A stretch of DNA of 64,000 bases from Emergomyces orientalis. Lineage: Eukaryota; Ascomycota; Eurotiomycetes; Onygenales; Ajellomycetaceae. Below, piece after piece: positions 55,456-64,000 of the stretch (position 1 is the stretch's first letter; each line of letters opens with the position of its first letter). Location: positions 141,656-205,655 of the forward strand of contig MOWL01000095.1 of the NCBI GenBank assembly GCA_002110485.1, written 5' to 3'. The notes beneath the pieces are model-generated. The model saw nothing but the letters and a program-made list of their open reading frames with translations. It ran no database searches and was not told the DNA's origin. Both the position numbers and the translations under genes were made by a program.

Positions 55456-56640
55456 TCATGATCTCGAAACACCGGATCCCTTCGGTGACCGCTCTCTTGC
55501 GCCACTCCTCAATGTATTCTTGCGGCGAACTGCCCTTGCCGTTGAAGAGAATATCTTCTTTGCATCTCTAAGCTGCGCTTTCACATCCACAGGGACATAG
55601 GGAGAACACCGGCATCCTCTGTTCACTGTTGTATGCTGCTTGTCAGTTGCCTCTACCAAAGCAGGGCTATCTTGATCAACCCCCATATTCTCAAATTCCG
55701 CAACTTGGTCAGGGCTGAGAAGTTCAGCAAGATGGGTGTCTGACAAGGCTGCAGACAGGCTGCTGACGTCCGAAAGCAAGGATTGGCTGGAGACGCGGCG
55801 AGAAGTACGCACAGGAGGACTATGTATAGAACCTTGAGGAGATCCAAGCGAGGGTGCACTGGGGCGTATCACGTTCAACACACGGGGAGAAGGTAGAGGA
55901 GACTGGCCAGTCATATGTTGATCGGGAGGGGATAGGACACGTTCTTGAGGCTGGGGTGAAGCAACTGTCATAGAATCTTCAGTGAGAATTCCGCCAGGAC
56001 CAAAGATAAGACCTGCAGCTTGAAGATTTCCTTGTGTGATCTCTTGGCCAATAAAATTGGAATCGGCCGCTGCTTCGATATCTGCCAACATGATCGTCTT
56101 ATATCGCTTAACTCCTCGTCGAGGTGGCTGAGTGATGCGAGCCCACATTGCTTGATTGATCCGGCCGATTGCAGAAGCATATTCGTGATGTAGGGCCAGG
56201 GTTTGACAGGCGCGTTGCATCCGCTCTGAAGTCATGATATGCCAGAACGAATCCACGCGAACTTTTCCCCACATCCTGGTGCATGTAGTATATGCTATGG
56301 CGCAGCGATCGCGCCGTTCAGCTACCTGAGCAGCAACTCGTTGAAGCTCCGCCGTCTGGTTATCAAATGCTTGCTGGGCCACCACCTGGCGCCAGGATCC
56401 ATCATTTCTCATCCACTCATAGAATGCGGCAACCTCATCTTGAGCCGCCTCATGGCGCCCCATGAGTAGATTACCGATCTCACATTGTGCTTGGTAGCGA
56501 ACCTGCGGATTCTGACCCAGAGAATTGACATAAGCTTGCAGCTCCATCGCCGTATGAAAAACATGGTTATCATATGTCACAAGAGCGAGCTGGCTCGCTG
56601 GTCTCGGTACCAGAGTGTGTTGGCTAGAGGGGTTCGACAT
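55456..56640 (-). CDS. extra gypsy ORF between pol and 3' LTR, function unknown
   Basis: Intact 394-codon ORF on the element's coding strand, 420 bp after the pol stop and about 480 bp before the 3' LTR. Residues 1-210 are helical and globular-looking (ELQAYVNSLGQNPQVRYQAQ, then VAAFYEWMRNDGSWRQVVAQ, RMWGKVRVDSFWHIMTSERM). Residues 210-325 are Pro/Ser-rich (SPQPQERVLSPPDQHM). The tail is basic with a Cys pair (RGCRCSPYVPVDVKAQLRDA, then SSTARAVRRKNTLRSGARE). There is no signal peptide or membrane helix, so it is not envelope-like despite the position. I recognise no family. Its being uninterrupted while gag is broken suggests either selection or recent acquisition. It might be made from a subgenomic or spliced transcript. 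A captured host gene is an alternative. Confidence 0.75.
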   Translation of the reverse strand: MSNPSSQHTLVPRPASQLALVTYDNHVFHTAMELQAYVNSLGQNPQVRYQAQCEIGNLLMGRHEAAQDEVAAFYEWMRNDGSWRQVVAQQAFDNQTAELQRVAAQVAERRDRCAIAYTTCTRMWGKVRVDSFWHIMTSERMQRACQTLALHHEYASAIGRINQAMWARITQPPRRGVKRYKTIMLADIEAAADSNFIGQEITQGNLQAAGLIFGPGGILTEDSMTVASPQPQERVLSPPDQHMTGQSPLPSPRVLNVIRPSAPSLGSPQGSIHSPPVRTSRRVSSQSLLSDVSSLSAALSDTHLAELLSPDQVAEFENMGVDQDSPALVEATDKQHTTVNRGCRCSPYVPVDVKAQLRDAKKIFSSTARAVRRKNTLRSGARERSPKGSGVSRS

Positions 56641-57060
56641 CTTTGTAATGAAATAAGGAAATATAGGGAAAAATCAATGAATTAAAAATAGAAAAAGAGA
56701 CTTGAATGCCAATTTGAAAAAGAAAAATGATTATCTGGGCAGAGTAGGTCAATAATATAATACTTCCTCAAGGTGAATTTTGGAAGATAATGTGAAAAGC
56801 AGTCAACATGCAGCAAGGGTGACAGCAGTTCATAAAATTCACTGCCAGCTTCAATCTGACCCAGAGAATTGAATATCAAAGAGAAAGTAAACAAAACAAA
56901 GAAAAGACAATATCAAGAGATTAAAATTAGAAGGAACTGATATGATGCATGAAAAACATGCAAGAAAGAAGCAGAATCATGAAAAATAGAGACTAAGAAA
57001 ACAGCAACTTGAATGAAGAAAACAACAACAAGGAAATCATTATACAAAGAAAAACAGCAG

Positions 57061-60000
57061 TCAGATAATGACTGCAAACTCCTTACCATGAGGGATCCAT
57101 GACTGCAAGTCATCCTGACCCCCCCTCAAAGAATTCTTCTTATCAGTATCTTGCATATCCACCTCTTCCTCTTCAATATCATTTGCTTCATTGATATTAT
57201 TCTCTGCAACCGGCATTTGATTGTCTCGGAGATAGAACCTTTTTAACCTATTACCTGCAGTAGTATTTCGAAACGGCGAACCATCCAGCTCTTCCAGATG
57301 ATAGGTCCCTTTCTCATGGTTTGCTTCTCGGATTCGATACGGGCCCAGCCATCGGAAGTTGAGCTTGGCAGAATAGGACGTTTCTAGCTTGGTATCATGC
57401 AAAAGCACCAAATCACTTATCTGCAATGGTTCTCGGACTAATTGCTTAGTTTCATCAAATAGATCTCGGTTCTTCTCTCTCGCACGGCGCAGGTGATGAG
57501 CGGCCTCCTCCAGATCTTCATCTCTCTTTTCCAATTGTCGAATACGCATATATATCAAATCAGCACGGGATTGCACTGTCTGCCAGGGAAGTGTTTGCCA
57601 AGTTGGAACGTCAAGCTCTATTGGAAGGATAGCATCGTAGCCATATTGCAGGCGGAACGGGGTTTCACCAGTAGATTGCCGAATGGTGACGCGATCTGCC
57701 CATAGCGCAGAATGGAAATGATTAACCCAGCTTCTTCCATCTGCAGCTAGCTTTGAAAGCGCATCGGATATCGGGCGGTGACCGCGTTCGACCATGCCAT
57801 TAGCCTTCGCATTGTATGGTGAGATGGTTATTTGATTAACACGATATTTGGCGGTGAGAATCTTAGTCCATTTTTGATTCTCCGGCCCGCCATCACACAC
57901 TAATTCCCGAAAGCAGCCGTGTCGGCAAATGATATTCTCATAGATGAATTGCGCCACGTTCTCAGCTGTTCCACGAGCGAGAGGGCGGCCTTCCACCCAG
58001 CCAGTGAGATCATTCCGAGCAATAACAGCACATCGCTTGCCTCGGTTCTTCGGAAACTTGACAACATCGATACACCACTTGTCCCATAGATAATTGCGGC
58101 TTGTTGGATATAGTGGTTCTTCCAAGCGAGCGCCATCCCTCAGCTGGCACACTGTGCAGCTTTTGCAATAATTCTTGACGGCTTTCCAGATACCTTCCCA
58201 CCAATATCGCTGCGTGATCTTGTGGTTTGTGGCCTCGCGGCCCTTATGACCAGATTCATCATGCATCCGAGCAACGATATCCTTTTGCTCAGATGAGTTA
58301 TCAACCACGCGTCTCAGAGGAATTCCCTTGCCTGATCGTCGGAATAGATGTTGACCTTGGACGATATATCGAAGTGCATGCTTGCGCCATTTAGAAAAGA
58401 CGGAACGTGGTATATCATCCGGCCGCTTCATGGTGGTGAGAAACCTCGCAATTGATTCGCTGCGATCAGAATAATCAGGCGAAAGAACACGCACACCCGA
58501 TGACTCGGAAGCATCCACGCCGCTGACATCGAAATCAGGAACCGTCAAAGATGCAACACTAATATAGTTGAGTTCTGCATCTATGAAATCATCGATATCT
58601 TGATCCTCAGGAACCTCACCCTCAGCAGGAGGTCGACGAGATAGCCCATCTGCAGCAGTATGCTTCCGACCAGGCACATGTCGAACTTCGAAATCAAACA
58701 TCCGAATCCAGGCAAGCCAGCCAGTAACGAGAGCACCAGGCAGGTCAGTGGCAGATCGATTGAGCTGTGCCACTAGAGTCTTCGCGTCGGTTTCCAGAAT
58801 AAAGTGAACGCCATACAGGTAATAACGGCATTTCTTTAGCATCTTGAGCACAGCGCGGCATTCTCGCTTTCCTGCATCATATTTTGCTTCGGCGGGGCTC
58901 CAGATTCCGCTCTCATATCGGCAAGGGTGTAGCTTTCCATTCAATTTATCCCGTTGGCTGAGCGTTCCACCCCATCCTTCAAGACAGGCATCCGTGGCCA
59001 TCACGATATCACCGGCATCTTCAGAATAATCAATGCAGCAAAGTGCAGGGGCAGTTGTCAGGGCATTCTTCAAAATTGCCATTGCATTCACTTGTTCAAG
59101 ACCCCAGGTAAAAGGAATGTTCTTCTTGAATAGAATATAGATAGGTATAGAAATGATAGCGAAATTCGGAATCCATATTCCATAGTAAACGCAAACACCT
59201 AAGAAAGCTCGGGCACCCGTGACATCTGTCGGATCCGGCCACTCAACGATTTTGACGATTTTCGCAGCTTCGGGGCGCCTGCCGTCAGCATCCACAACAT
59301 ATCCGACTAGAACCATACCGGAGCAGGCGAATTCTGACTTTCCAACCTGGATACACGTGTCCGCGAGTTCTATGCTGATGAGGGTGGCATCTAAGTTTTG
59401 CAGATGCTCCAGGACAAATTTCCGAATACCTGGCATCACTTCTTCATCATTGTAACGCGTCCGCGGGCCTTTCACACCAATATCATCCATAAAATTGTCT
59501 GCTTGATGCGGTATGTTCGATCGAAGAATGCGTGCCATGATTCGGCAGAACTGCGCAATAGAATTCGTCGCGCCTTGTGGCAGTGCTGTCTGACGAAGCA
59601 ACCCGATCGGGGTAAGGAAAGCTGTCATATCTCGGCTGTCTTCGTGTAAAGGAACTTGATCATATCCAGAAAAGAAATCCATCATGCTCGTTATCTTCAT
59701 TCCCGCGAAATCCTCAGCAAACGCGTCCGCACTAGGTGGAATATACGCATCGCGAATAGTGACAGCGTTCATGTCCATGCACGCGTTGACAATGCGATAT
59801 TTCCCAGCTTCTTTCTTCTTGACGAGGAACCACTTATTTCGATACGGACCATGGCAATGTTCATAAACTCCAGAATCAACGCGTTCGCGAAGCATATTGA
59901 TGATTGTAGGGACGAGCTTTCGAGGAATAGGAAATCCTGCCGCTTGCCATGCTTTATGCGGAGCAACGCGAATCTTGACAGGTGGAGAGACTTCTTTTGC

Positions 60001-60720
60001 AAGCGTTCCGCAATCCTTAAAACTCCACGCGAGGGCTTTTTCTCTTCTAAGCAGAATCTCAATCAAAAGTTCGCGTTCCTGTGGGGTGAGCATCGATCCG
60101 ATCCGCAGATTCTTGATCCTTTCCTCTGTGAGTCGCGAACCTCGCGGGCAATCGGAGAAACGGGGTGTAATGAAATGATCGTAGGGCGAAGGCGGATCCT
60201 GCTCCGGAATCACATTGTCTTTGAACCATTGTTGGCGAATTTCTCTCCACTTATCTGTTCCGCCGGGAATCCCGCCACCTGTAGTTGGCACATCGAGAGG
60301 TTGAATCTTATCGGCTTTTCGCTTGTATAATGTCGCAACGACTGGACCGCGCGATCGAGGAGAAGATCGTGAAGAAGCATATAAAGACAAATCATGAAGC
60401 TGCACACCACGAACACGGCGTGATTCGGATATTGAATAATTAGAGAAAGGAAAAGATGAATGTGTAGACGGGTAAAATTGTTGATGTAGGATGGCGGGGA
60501 AAAACCTGTGAGGTTCTCGGGCGTTTTGGGGCGGCGTTCTCTGATTGGCTGAATCTTTTGGCGGCCCGGGGCCGCCAAAAGTCTGATTGGCTGACGCACC
60601 CACACCGCTTTCAAAACACGGCAGAATATTTGCCCCGCTATCCACATCGCGATCGCTGAATCTGATATCATTTCTTTGCCCACCACATTCAACATCGCAA
60701 AGATCAATCGGACTCAGCAT
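57061..60720 (-). CDS. pol: gypsy pol: reverse transcriptase, RNase H, integrase
   Basis: 1219 codons without interruption. RT at about residues 240-450: NKWFLVKKKEAGKYRIVNAC, MMDFFSGYDQVPL (motif A Asp), LPQGATNS and FMDDIGVKG (FMDD box). RNase H at about 540-680 with the D-E-D set at MATDACLEGW, KRECRAVLKM and LETDAKTLV. Integrase: HHCC zinc finger HDESGHKGRE...CKSCTVCQLR, core Asp in WCIDVVKFP, Asp in VCDGGPENQ and Glu in GMVERGHRP about 35 residues later. A C-terminal LGPYRIREANHEKGTYHLEEL segment matches the GPY/F module. All catalytic residues are in place. The ATG at 60720 lies 2 nt after the gag-pro stop in the -1 frame; the open frame continues upstream through CTA GAT into the slippery site, so a gag-pro-pol fusion is likely. 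Confidence 0.93.
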   Translation of the reverse strand: MLSPIDLCDVECGGQRNDIRFSDRDVDSGANILPCFESGVGASANQTFGGPGPPKDSANQRTPPQNAREPHRFFPAILHQQFYPSTHSSFPFSNYSISESRRVRGVQLHDLSLYASSRSSPRSRGPVVATLYKRKADKIQPLDVPTTGGGIPGGTDKWREIRQQWFKDNVIPEQDPPSPYDHFITPRFSDCPRGSRLTEERIKNLRIGSMLTPQERELLIEILLRREKALAWSFKDCGTLAKEVSPPVKIRVAPHKAWQAAGFPIPRKLVPTIINMLRERVDSGVYEHCHGPYRNKWFLVKKKEAGKYRIVNACMDMNAVTIRDAYIPPSADAFAEDFAGMKITSMMDFFSGYDQVPLHEDSRDMTAFLTPIGLLRQTALPQGATNSIAQFCRIMARILRSNIPHQADNFMDDIGVKGPRTRYNDEEVMPGIRKFVLEHLQNLDATLISIELADTCIQVGKSEFACSGMVLVGYVVDADGRRPEAAKIVKIVEWPDPTDVTGARAFLGVCVYYGIWIPNFAIISIPIYILFKKNIPFTWGLEQVNAMAILKNALTTAPALCCIDYSEDAGDIVMATDACLEGWGGTLSQRDKLNGKLHPCRYESGIWSPAEAKYDAGKRECRAVLKMLKKCRYYLYGVHFILETDAKTLVAQLNRSATDLPGALVTGWLAWIRMFDFEVRHVPGRKHTAADGLSRRPPAEGEVPEDQDIDDFIDAELNYISVASLTVPDFDVSGVDASESSGVRVLSPDYSDRSESIARFLTTMKRPDDIPRSVFSKWRKHALRYIVQGQHLFRRSGKGIPLRRVVDNSSEQKDIVARMHDESGHKGREATNHKITQRYWWEGIWKAVKNYCKSCTVCQLRDGARLEEPLYPTSRNYLWDKWCIDVVKFPKNRGKRCAVIARNDLTGWVEGRPLARGTAENVAQFIYENIICRHGCFRELVCDGGPENQKWTKILTAKYRVNQITISPYNAKANGMVERGHRPISDALSKLAADGRSWVNHFHSALWADRVTIRQSTGETPFRLQYGYDAILPIELDVPTWQTLPWQTVQSRADLIYMRIRQLEKRDEDLEEAAHHLRRAREKNRDLFDETKQLVREPLQISDLVLLHDTKLETSYSAKLNFRWLGPYRIREANHEKGTYHLEELDGSPFRNTTAGNRLKRFYLRDNQMPVAENNINEANDIEEEEVDMQDTDKKNSLRGGQDDLQSWIPHGKEFAVII
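60556..60580. repeat. perfect GC palindrome flanked by inverted CCAAT boxes, copy B
   Basis: TTTTGGCGGCCC-G-GGGCCGCCAAAA: 12-bp perfect arms, 1-nt centre. ATTGG occurs at 60544-60548 and 60586-60590 within TGATTGGCTGA on both sides. It lies inside the N-terminal coding part of pol. Confidence 0.85.
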
Positions 60721-60722
60721 AT

Positions 60723-62248
60723 CTAGTTTAAAGTCTGCACTTTGCCACGAAGATCATCTAACTTTCGATCTCCATGGTCGCCGGGAGAATAACCAAGAAA
60801 AGACACCTGATTCTTCTCATCCTTCGGATCAAAAACGTGAACAAGAACACCGCCTTTGTTATCTGTAGTTCTTGCCAAACGCGTCGCGTTTTCATATGGT
60901 CGGCCGAGAATGCAATCATGAGAACCGCGTTCCATGATGAAGAATGTCTGAGGCACCATAACAGATCCAAGGCGAACAGGAACATCCTTGCAGATTCCAA
61001 TGACACCACTCTGCTGACCCCCAGCTCCAAGAATAGGTTTGACAGCATCCCTTTGAATGATGAGACCGAGATCTAACGCAGTTCTTTCAACAAGACAGTT
61101 AATTTCCGCACCTCCATCAAATATCGCCTCAGTTTCCCCCTTTCCAATTCCGACAGTGAACTTGATGTGTCCAACCGAAACGAGATTCCAACGAGGATTA
61201 TACTCAGCAACAGAAGTGCCAGGTTGAACCAGGGCAACGGTGGCTGCATCATCCCGAATCATATGCTGTTGAACTTCGATGGGAAGATTTTGAAAGAACA
61301 TGTGCTGGAGTTGGGTGGAGCATGCCATGAGATCTTTAATCTGAATTCCGCCGATTTCTTGGCGCATGATCTTCTCAAATATTCGCCGCGTCGCGATCGC
61401 CATATTGTCTTTATTCTTCATTTCTGCAGAAAGCTTTGGCCCTTTGAGTTTCCGAGGCCTGCAGAGAACAGTTTTCTTCTGAATCTGCGGAGCATCTGCC
61501 ATTTCTGAATCTGGGACAATTCCACCGTCTCCGAGCTTTGGACTTCCGCCCTGAAGCTGTTCATCATGGAGAGGTTGAGAATTATCATCCTCATCATCTT
61601 CCTGTGAAGCAGAGATCACATCTTGAGCAAAAGAAACTGATTTCCCATCTGAATACCTGCCATTGCGCCGAGAATGTGTTGTTGGCAGTCTCTTCTCCTT
61701 CTCAATTCGTCCGGAAAGCGTTGCTTGATTTTTATTCATAGAAGAGGCCTTATCCTTCTCAGTAGAAGTGGAAGCAGCCATTACACTAACAATCTCCTCC
61801 ATCTCACTATCGGTCATATCACCTTCCTCAGGGCCACTATCAAATCCAATATCACATATGCTTACGGCATTCACCGATGGCATCGGGGATCCGTCAGGAA
61901 ATACCCGGATACTACCATCATTCCGAAGTTTATCCGCGGTTGGGACAGTCGGCGGTGCAGCCATTTGCTTCAAAAGTCGTTCAATTGTAACAATATGGGG
62001 CTCAAGTCGGTTGACAGCAATCTTCGGGCCTTTTCTCATCACATTACCCTCATAGTATTCTCCAATCATATTCCGATGAATCTTGCCCTGATCGATGAGC
62101 CGGCCGATTGCTAAGCAATTTGGAAGCATATGGTTTGAATCTCCGCAACCCCAGCATGACATCGGCGGTCGATCGTATTGAACAAAGCTTCCAGATCGAG
62201 ATCGAGACGGGCCTCCAGGTCCACGTTGAGTTCCATAGTAAGACACAT
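60723..62248 (-). CDS. gypsy gag C-terminus (zinc knuckle) and aspartic protease
   Basis: Open from about 62246 (no ATG there; the frame is entered from gag) to TAG at 60725-60723. Zinc knuckle CWGCGDSNHMLPNC (C-x2-C-x4-H-x4-C) at about residues 31-44; a long acidic/Ser spacer; retropepsin-like domain from about residue 365: VGIGKGETEAIFDGGAEINC, ILGAGGQQSGVIG, DCILGRPYENATRL. The catalytic triplet normally reads D-S/T-G; here it is DGG, which would weaken or abolish protease activity if the substitution is real. The frame ends TTA AAC TAG, directly on a -1 slippery heptamer. Confidence 0.85.
60726..60732 (-). promoter_or_regulatory. putative -1 ribosomal frameshift site T TTA AAC before TAG
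   Basis: In the gag-pro frame the codons are ACT TTA AAC TAG. The heptamer T_TTA_AAC fits X_XXY_YYZ and is one of the most efficient eukaryotic -1 sites. Slipping back one base gives CTA GAT ATG CTG, the pol frame. Confidence 0.65.
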
Positions 62249-63678
62249 TTGCAAATCCAATGCAGGATCACGTCCTCGAGTAAGAAGAACCTTTGGAGCA
62301 GTCACATTTTGCTGCATGTTTCCCTGGTTTTGAATGCCAGCGATCGCCAGAGATAACGCGTCCATTCGGTTGACAAGGTTCTCAAGAATGTTATCACTCG
62401 GATTCTGTGTTTCGCATCCGGAGCAGGCATCGCCGAAGCGGTCGGCACAGGCACATTCAATGTGGGCGGATTAAAACACGGGCTGAGCAGACGGCTGCAT
62501 CGATGGAATAGAGTTGGGGAAAACATCAGGTGCCAGAACTCGTGCAATCTCTTCCTTTGTCTTCTGCATTGAGACACAGCATCGCAGATCTTCGGCAGTT
62601 CCATCCAGATTGACTAACCTTATCAAATCCAGCAGTGCGGAAAGCTTTTTCACGAATACCTTCTGAAAGTCTTGAAGAAACCAGATACAAGCAAGAGATT
62701 GTTGCAATTCATTCTTGCAAATGAGAGGCATCGCAATGCGCGGAATTGACGGCAGTAGACGAGGATCTCCTGGCTGGGTAGAATGGGTTTTGTTGCACAA
62801 TGCATGGAGGTAAGATTGATTATACATCTGTTGGTGAGCATCTTCGCGCCAGAAATTCGGCAAGCAACTGCTTTTTAACCATTTCCCATGTCTTATGATC
62901 CAAGACAAGCTGATCTGGCCAGTTCCATGGTACAATAGTTCCGTAATACCGCCAGAGCATCGATTCCTGCAACGAAATGCAAGGTGCACATTGCCTCATA
63001 TCGATCAACAAAAGCAGTAATGTTTCTCCCATCAAAGAATGGGGCTCCAGGTGCTCCAGGAATCGGCATCGGCATGACAAGACGTTGATATGGCAGTCCA
63101 CTATTGGGAGTCGGCTGACCGGACGAGGTAGTAGTGGGTGTAGTCATCTTTTCTTTGCTAGCTTCTGTCTTCTCTTTGCTAACTTCTATTTTCGGGGGCG
63201 CTGCAGAGACCTTTCCTGACTGAGTTTGACGATGGGCAATAGAATCCGACCGAGAATGCTTGGAAGACATATATTGAGAAAGAAAGGAACGCACAAAAGA
63301 CTTCTGTTCACATAAGAGAAAGAGTTCAACAATACTATCAATATCAATATCCTTTTTATATTCAAATCTCAAATCCTCAAGAAAGAGAAGGAATTTCAAC
63401 ATCCACTTTAGATCTTTTTGCTGAAGGTCTTTTTTCTTATCACTTTTCTCAACATTTCTCTCTTCTTTCATTTGTTGAATAGGGGTATGGGTATTCAAAT
63501 TGAGCTTATCAGTGGGGCGTTCGCTCGCATCCTTCATTATCCACTGTCGATATCGGCCATATCGGCCAATCAGAGGCTTCCACAAATGAACACTATTGAA
63601 AAGAATGCTCAACAAAAGCAGAAAAGACAAAATGTTGAGAGAAATCATATCAGTCGTAGCTACCGCCTGCCCATCCAT
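62249..63678 (-). pseudogene. gypsy gag, broken by several +/-1 frameshifts
   Basis: The first ATG in frame is at 63678. One frame is open to 62893 and includes PGAPFFDGRNITAFVDRYEA, a typical fungal gypsy gag motif. Homology then hops between frames: TWEMVKKQLLAEF, REDAHQQMYNQSYLHAL, LVYCRQFRA, IAMPLICKNELQQSLACIWF and NLDGTAEDL, to a stop near 62471, and MDALSLAIAGIQNQGN before the zinc knuckle. Each hop looks like a one-base gain or loss, several compensating one another. Either gag is really dead or the assembly has indel errors here; it contrasts with the clean 3.7-kb pol. Confidence 0.75.
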
Positions 63679-63691
63679 TTTGAATTGCCTT

Positions 63692-63704
63692 CCCAGGGAC
63701 GCCA
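63692..63704 (-). promoter_or_regulatory. gypsy primer-binding site
   Basis: On the minus strand TGGCGTCCCTGGG starts one base inside the 5' LTR. TGG at that place matches a tRNA 3' CCA end. I cannot name the tRNA. Confidence 0.6.
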
Positions 63705-63705
63705 A

Positions 63706-64000
63706 TGAAGTGGAATAAGGGGTTGTGCGCTTTTGGCGGCACGTGGGCAGGAGCAGCGGGATCGTAAGGAGGTTGGTAAGTTCGCCGTGTATACAATATT
63801 CTATTCAACGAGCTATCCAAATAGCAATACAAAAGAACACGTAGGAGATTCAAATATAGAAGAAGAACAAGCAATCAATCACATATCAAATCACACAATC
63901 AAAAAGGAGCAATCTCACTGCTCTGCGTACAATCAATCTTCGCCGAATCCACACGTGTGTCAAAGGATATGGGAATATGAGGCAGCCATGCCAAACAAAT
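63706..64000 (-). repeat. gypsy 5' LTR, truncated by the window end
   Basis: The first 295 bp (+ coordinates) of the roughly 350-bp LTR. Versus 54629 onward: one CpG transition (gatcgtaag/gattgtaag), one further base change and a one-base indel in the gtcaaaagataatggg segment. Confidence 0.9.

Larger units (their letters stand above)
54629..64000 (-). mobile_element. young gypsy (Ty3-type) LTR retrotransposon with an extra ORF, runs off the window
   Basis: Minus-strand element. The 3' LTR is 54629-54978; the 5' LTR starts at 63706 and is cut by the window end. The order along the minus strand is PBS (63704-63692), gag (63678-about 62250, frame-broken), zinc knuckle and protease (62246-60723), pol RT-RNase H-integrase (60720-57061), an additional ORF (56640-55456) and a polypurine tract (54991-54979). 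RT before integrase identifies gypsy/Ty3. The two LTRs differ by about two substitutions and one indel over the 295 bp available, so insertion is recent. The left flank is agtat; the right flank is not visible. Confidence 0.93.

Overview
The window looks like chromosomal DNA of a filamentous ascomycete, most likely a eurotiomycete and perhaps an onygenalean. The reasons are short GT-AG introns (52-136 nt), a Zn2Cys6 regulator, a Sip5 homologue, a YCR023C-like MFS transporter, a CRN-type nuclease-kinase fusion, and large islands of retroelements next to ordinary genes. Family names come from recognising motifs; nothing was searched.

Layout. 0.2-2.6 kb: a coiled-coil/nuclease-like/kinase-like protein (+). 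3.4-5.1 kb: a two-exon Myb/SANT protein (-). 6.6-14.8 kb: a retroelement island. It starts with an AT-rich graveyard holding LINE fragments, a 234-bp inverted repeat and a tRNA-like pol III promoter. A copia relic follows, split by a 4.2-kb LINE with a 14-bp target duplication. 15.7-26.2 kb: single-copy genes, namely a two-exon SIP5 homologue (-), an RRM/nucleolar-type acidic protein (+), a four-exon small membrane protein (+) and a four-exon MFS transporter (+). 26.2-30 kb: mostly empty, with one probably decayed gene. 30-38.5 kb: a long coiled-coil protein (+), a three-exon FAD monooxygenase (-), a two-exon conserved protein (-) and a small two-exon protein (+) whose last 17 codons are tandemly duplicated.

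38.75-49.85 kb: a near full-length LINE (+, 13-bp target duplication) whose endonuclease domain is split by a complete but dead copia element (422-bp LTRs, TATAG target duplication). 50.9-53.7 kb: a four-exon Zn2Cys6 transcription factor (-). 54.6-64.0 kb: a young gypsy element on the minus strand, whose 5' LTR runs off the window. It has an intact 1219-codon pol, an unexplained 394-codon ORF between pol and the 3' LTR, and a T TTA AAC heptamer directly before the gag-pro stop that puts pol in the -1 frame.

The host genes form no evident operon-like or biosynthetic cluster. The most interesting points are: (1) the gypsy extra ORF and frameshift junction; (2) the duplicated, synonymously diverging terminal exon at 38.34-38.46 kb; (3) a consistent mutation signature in the dead elements (C-to-T at CpG and at TCC/GCC, with stop codons almost all TGA at Trp/Arg positions), which is not the CpA signature of classical RIP.
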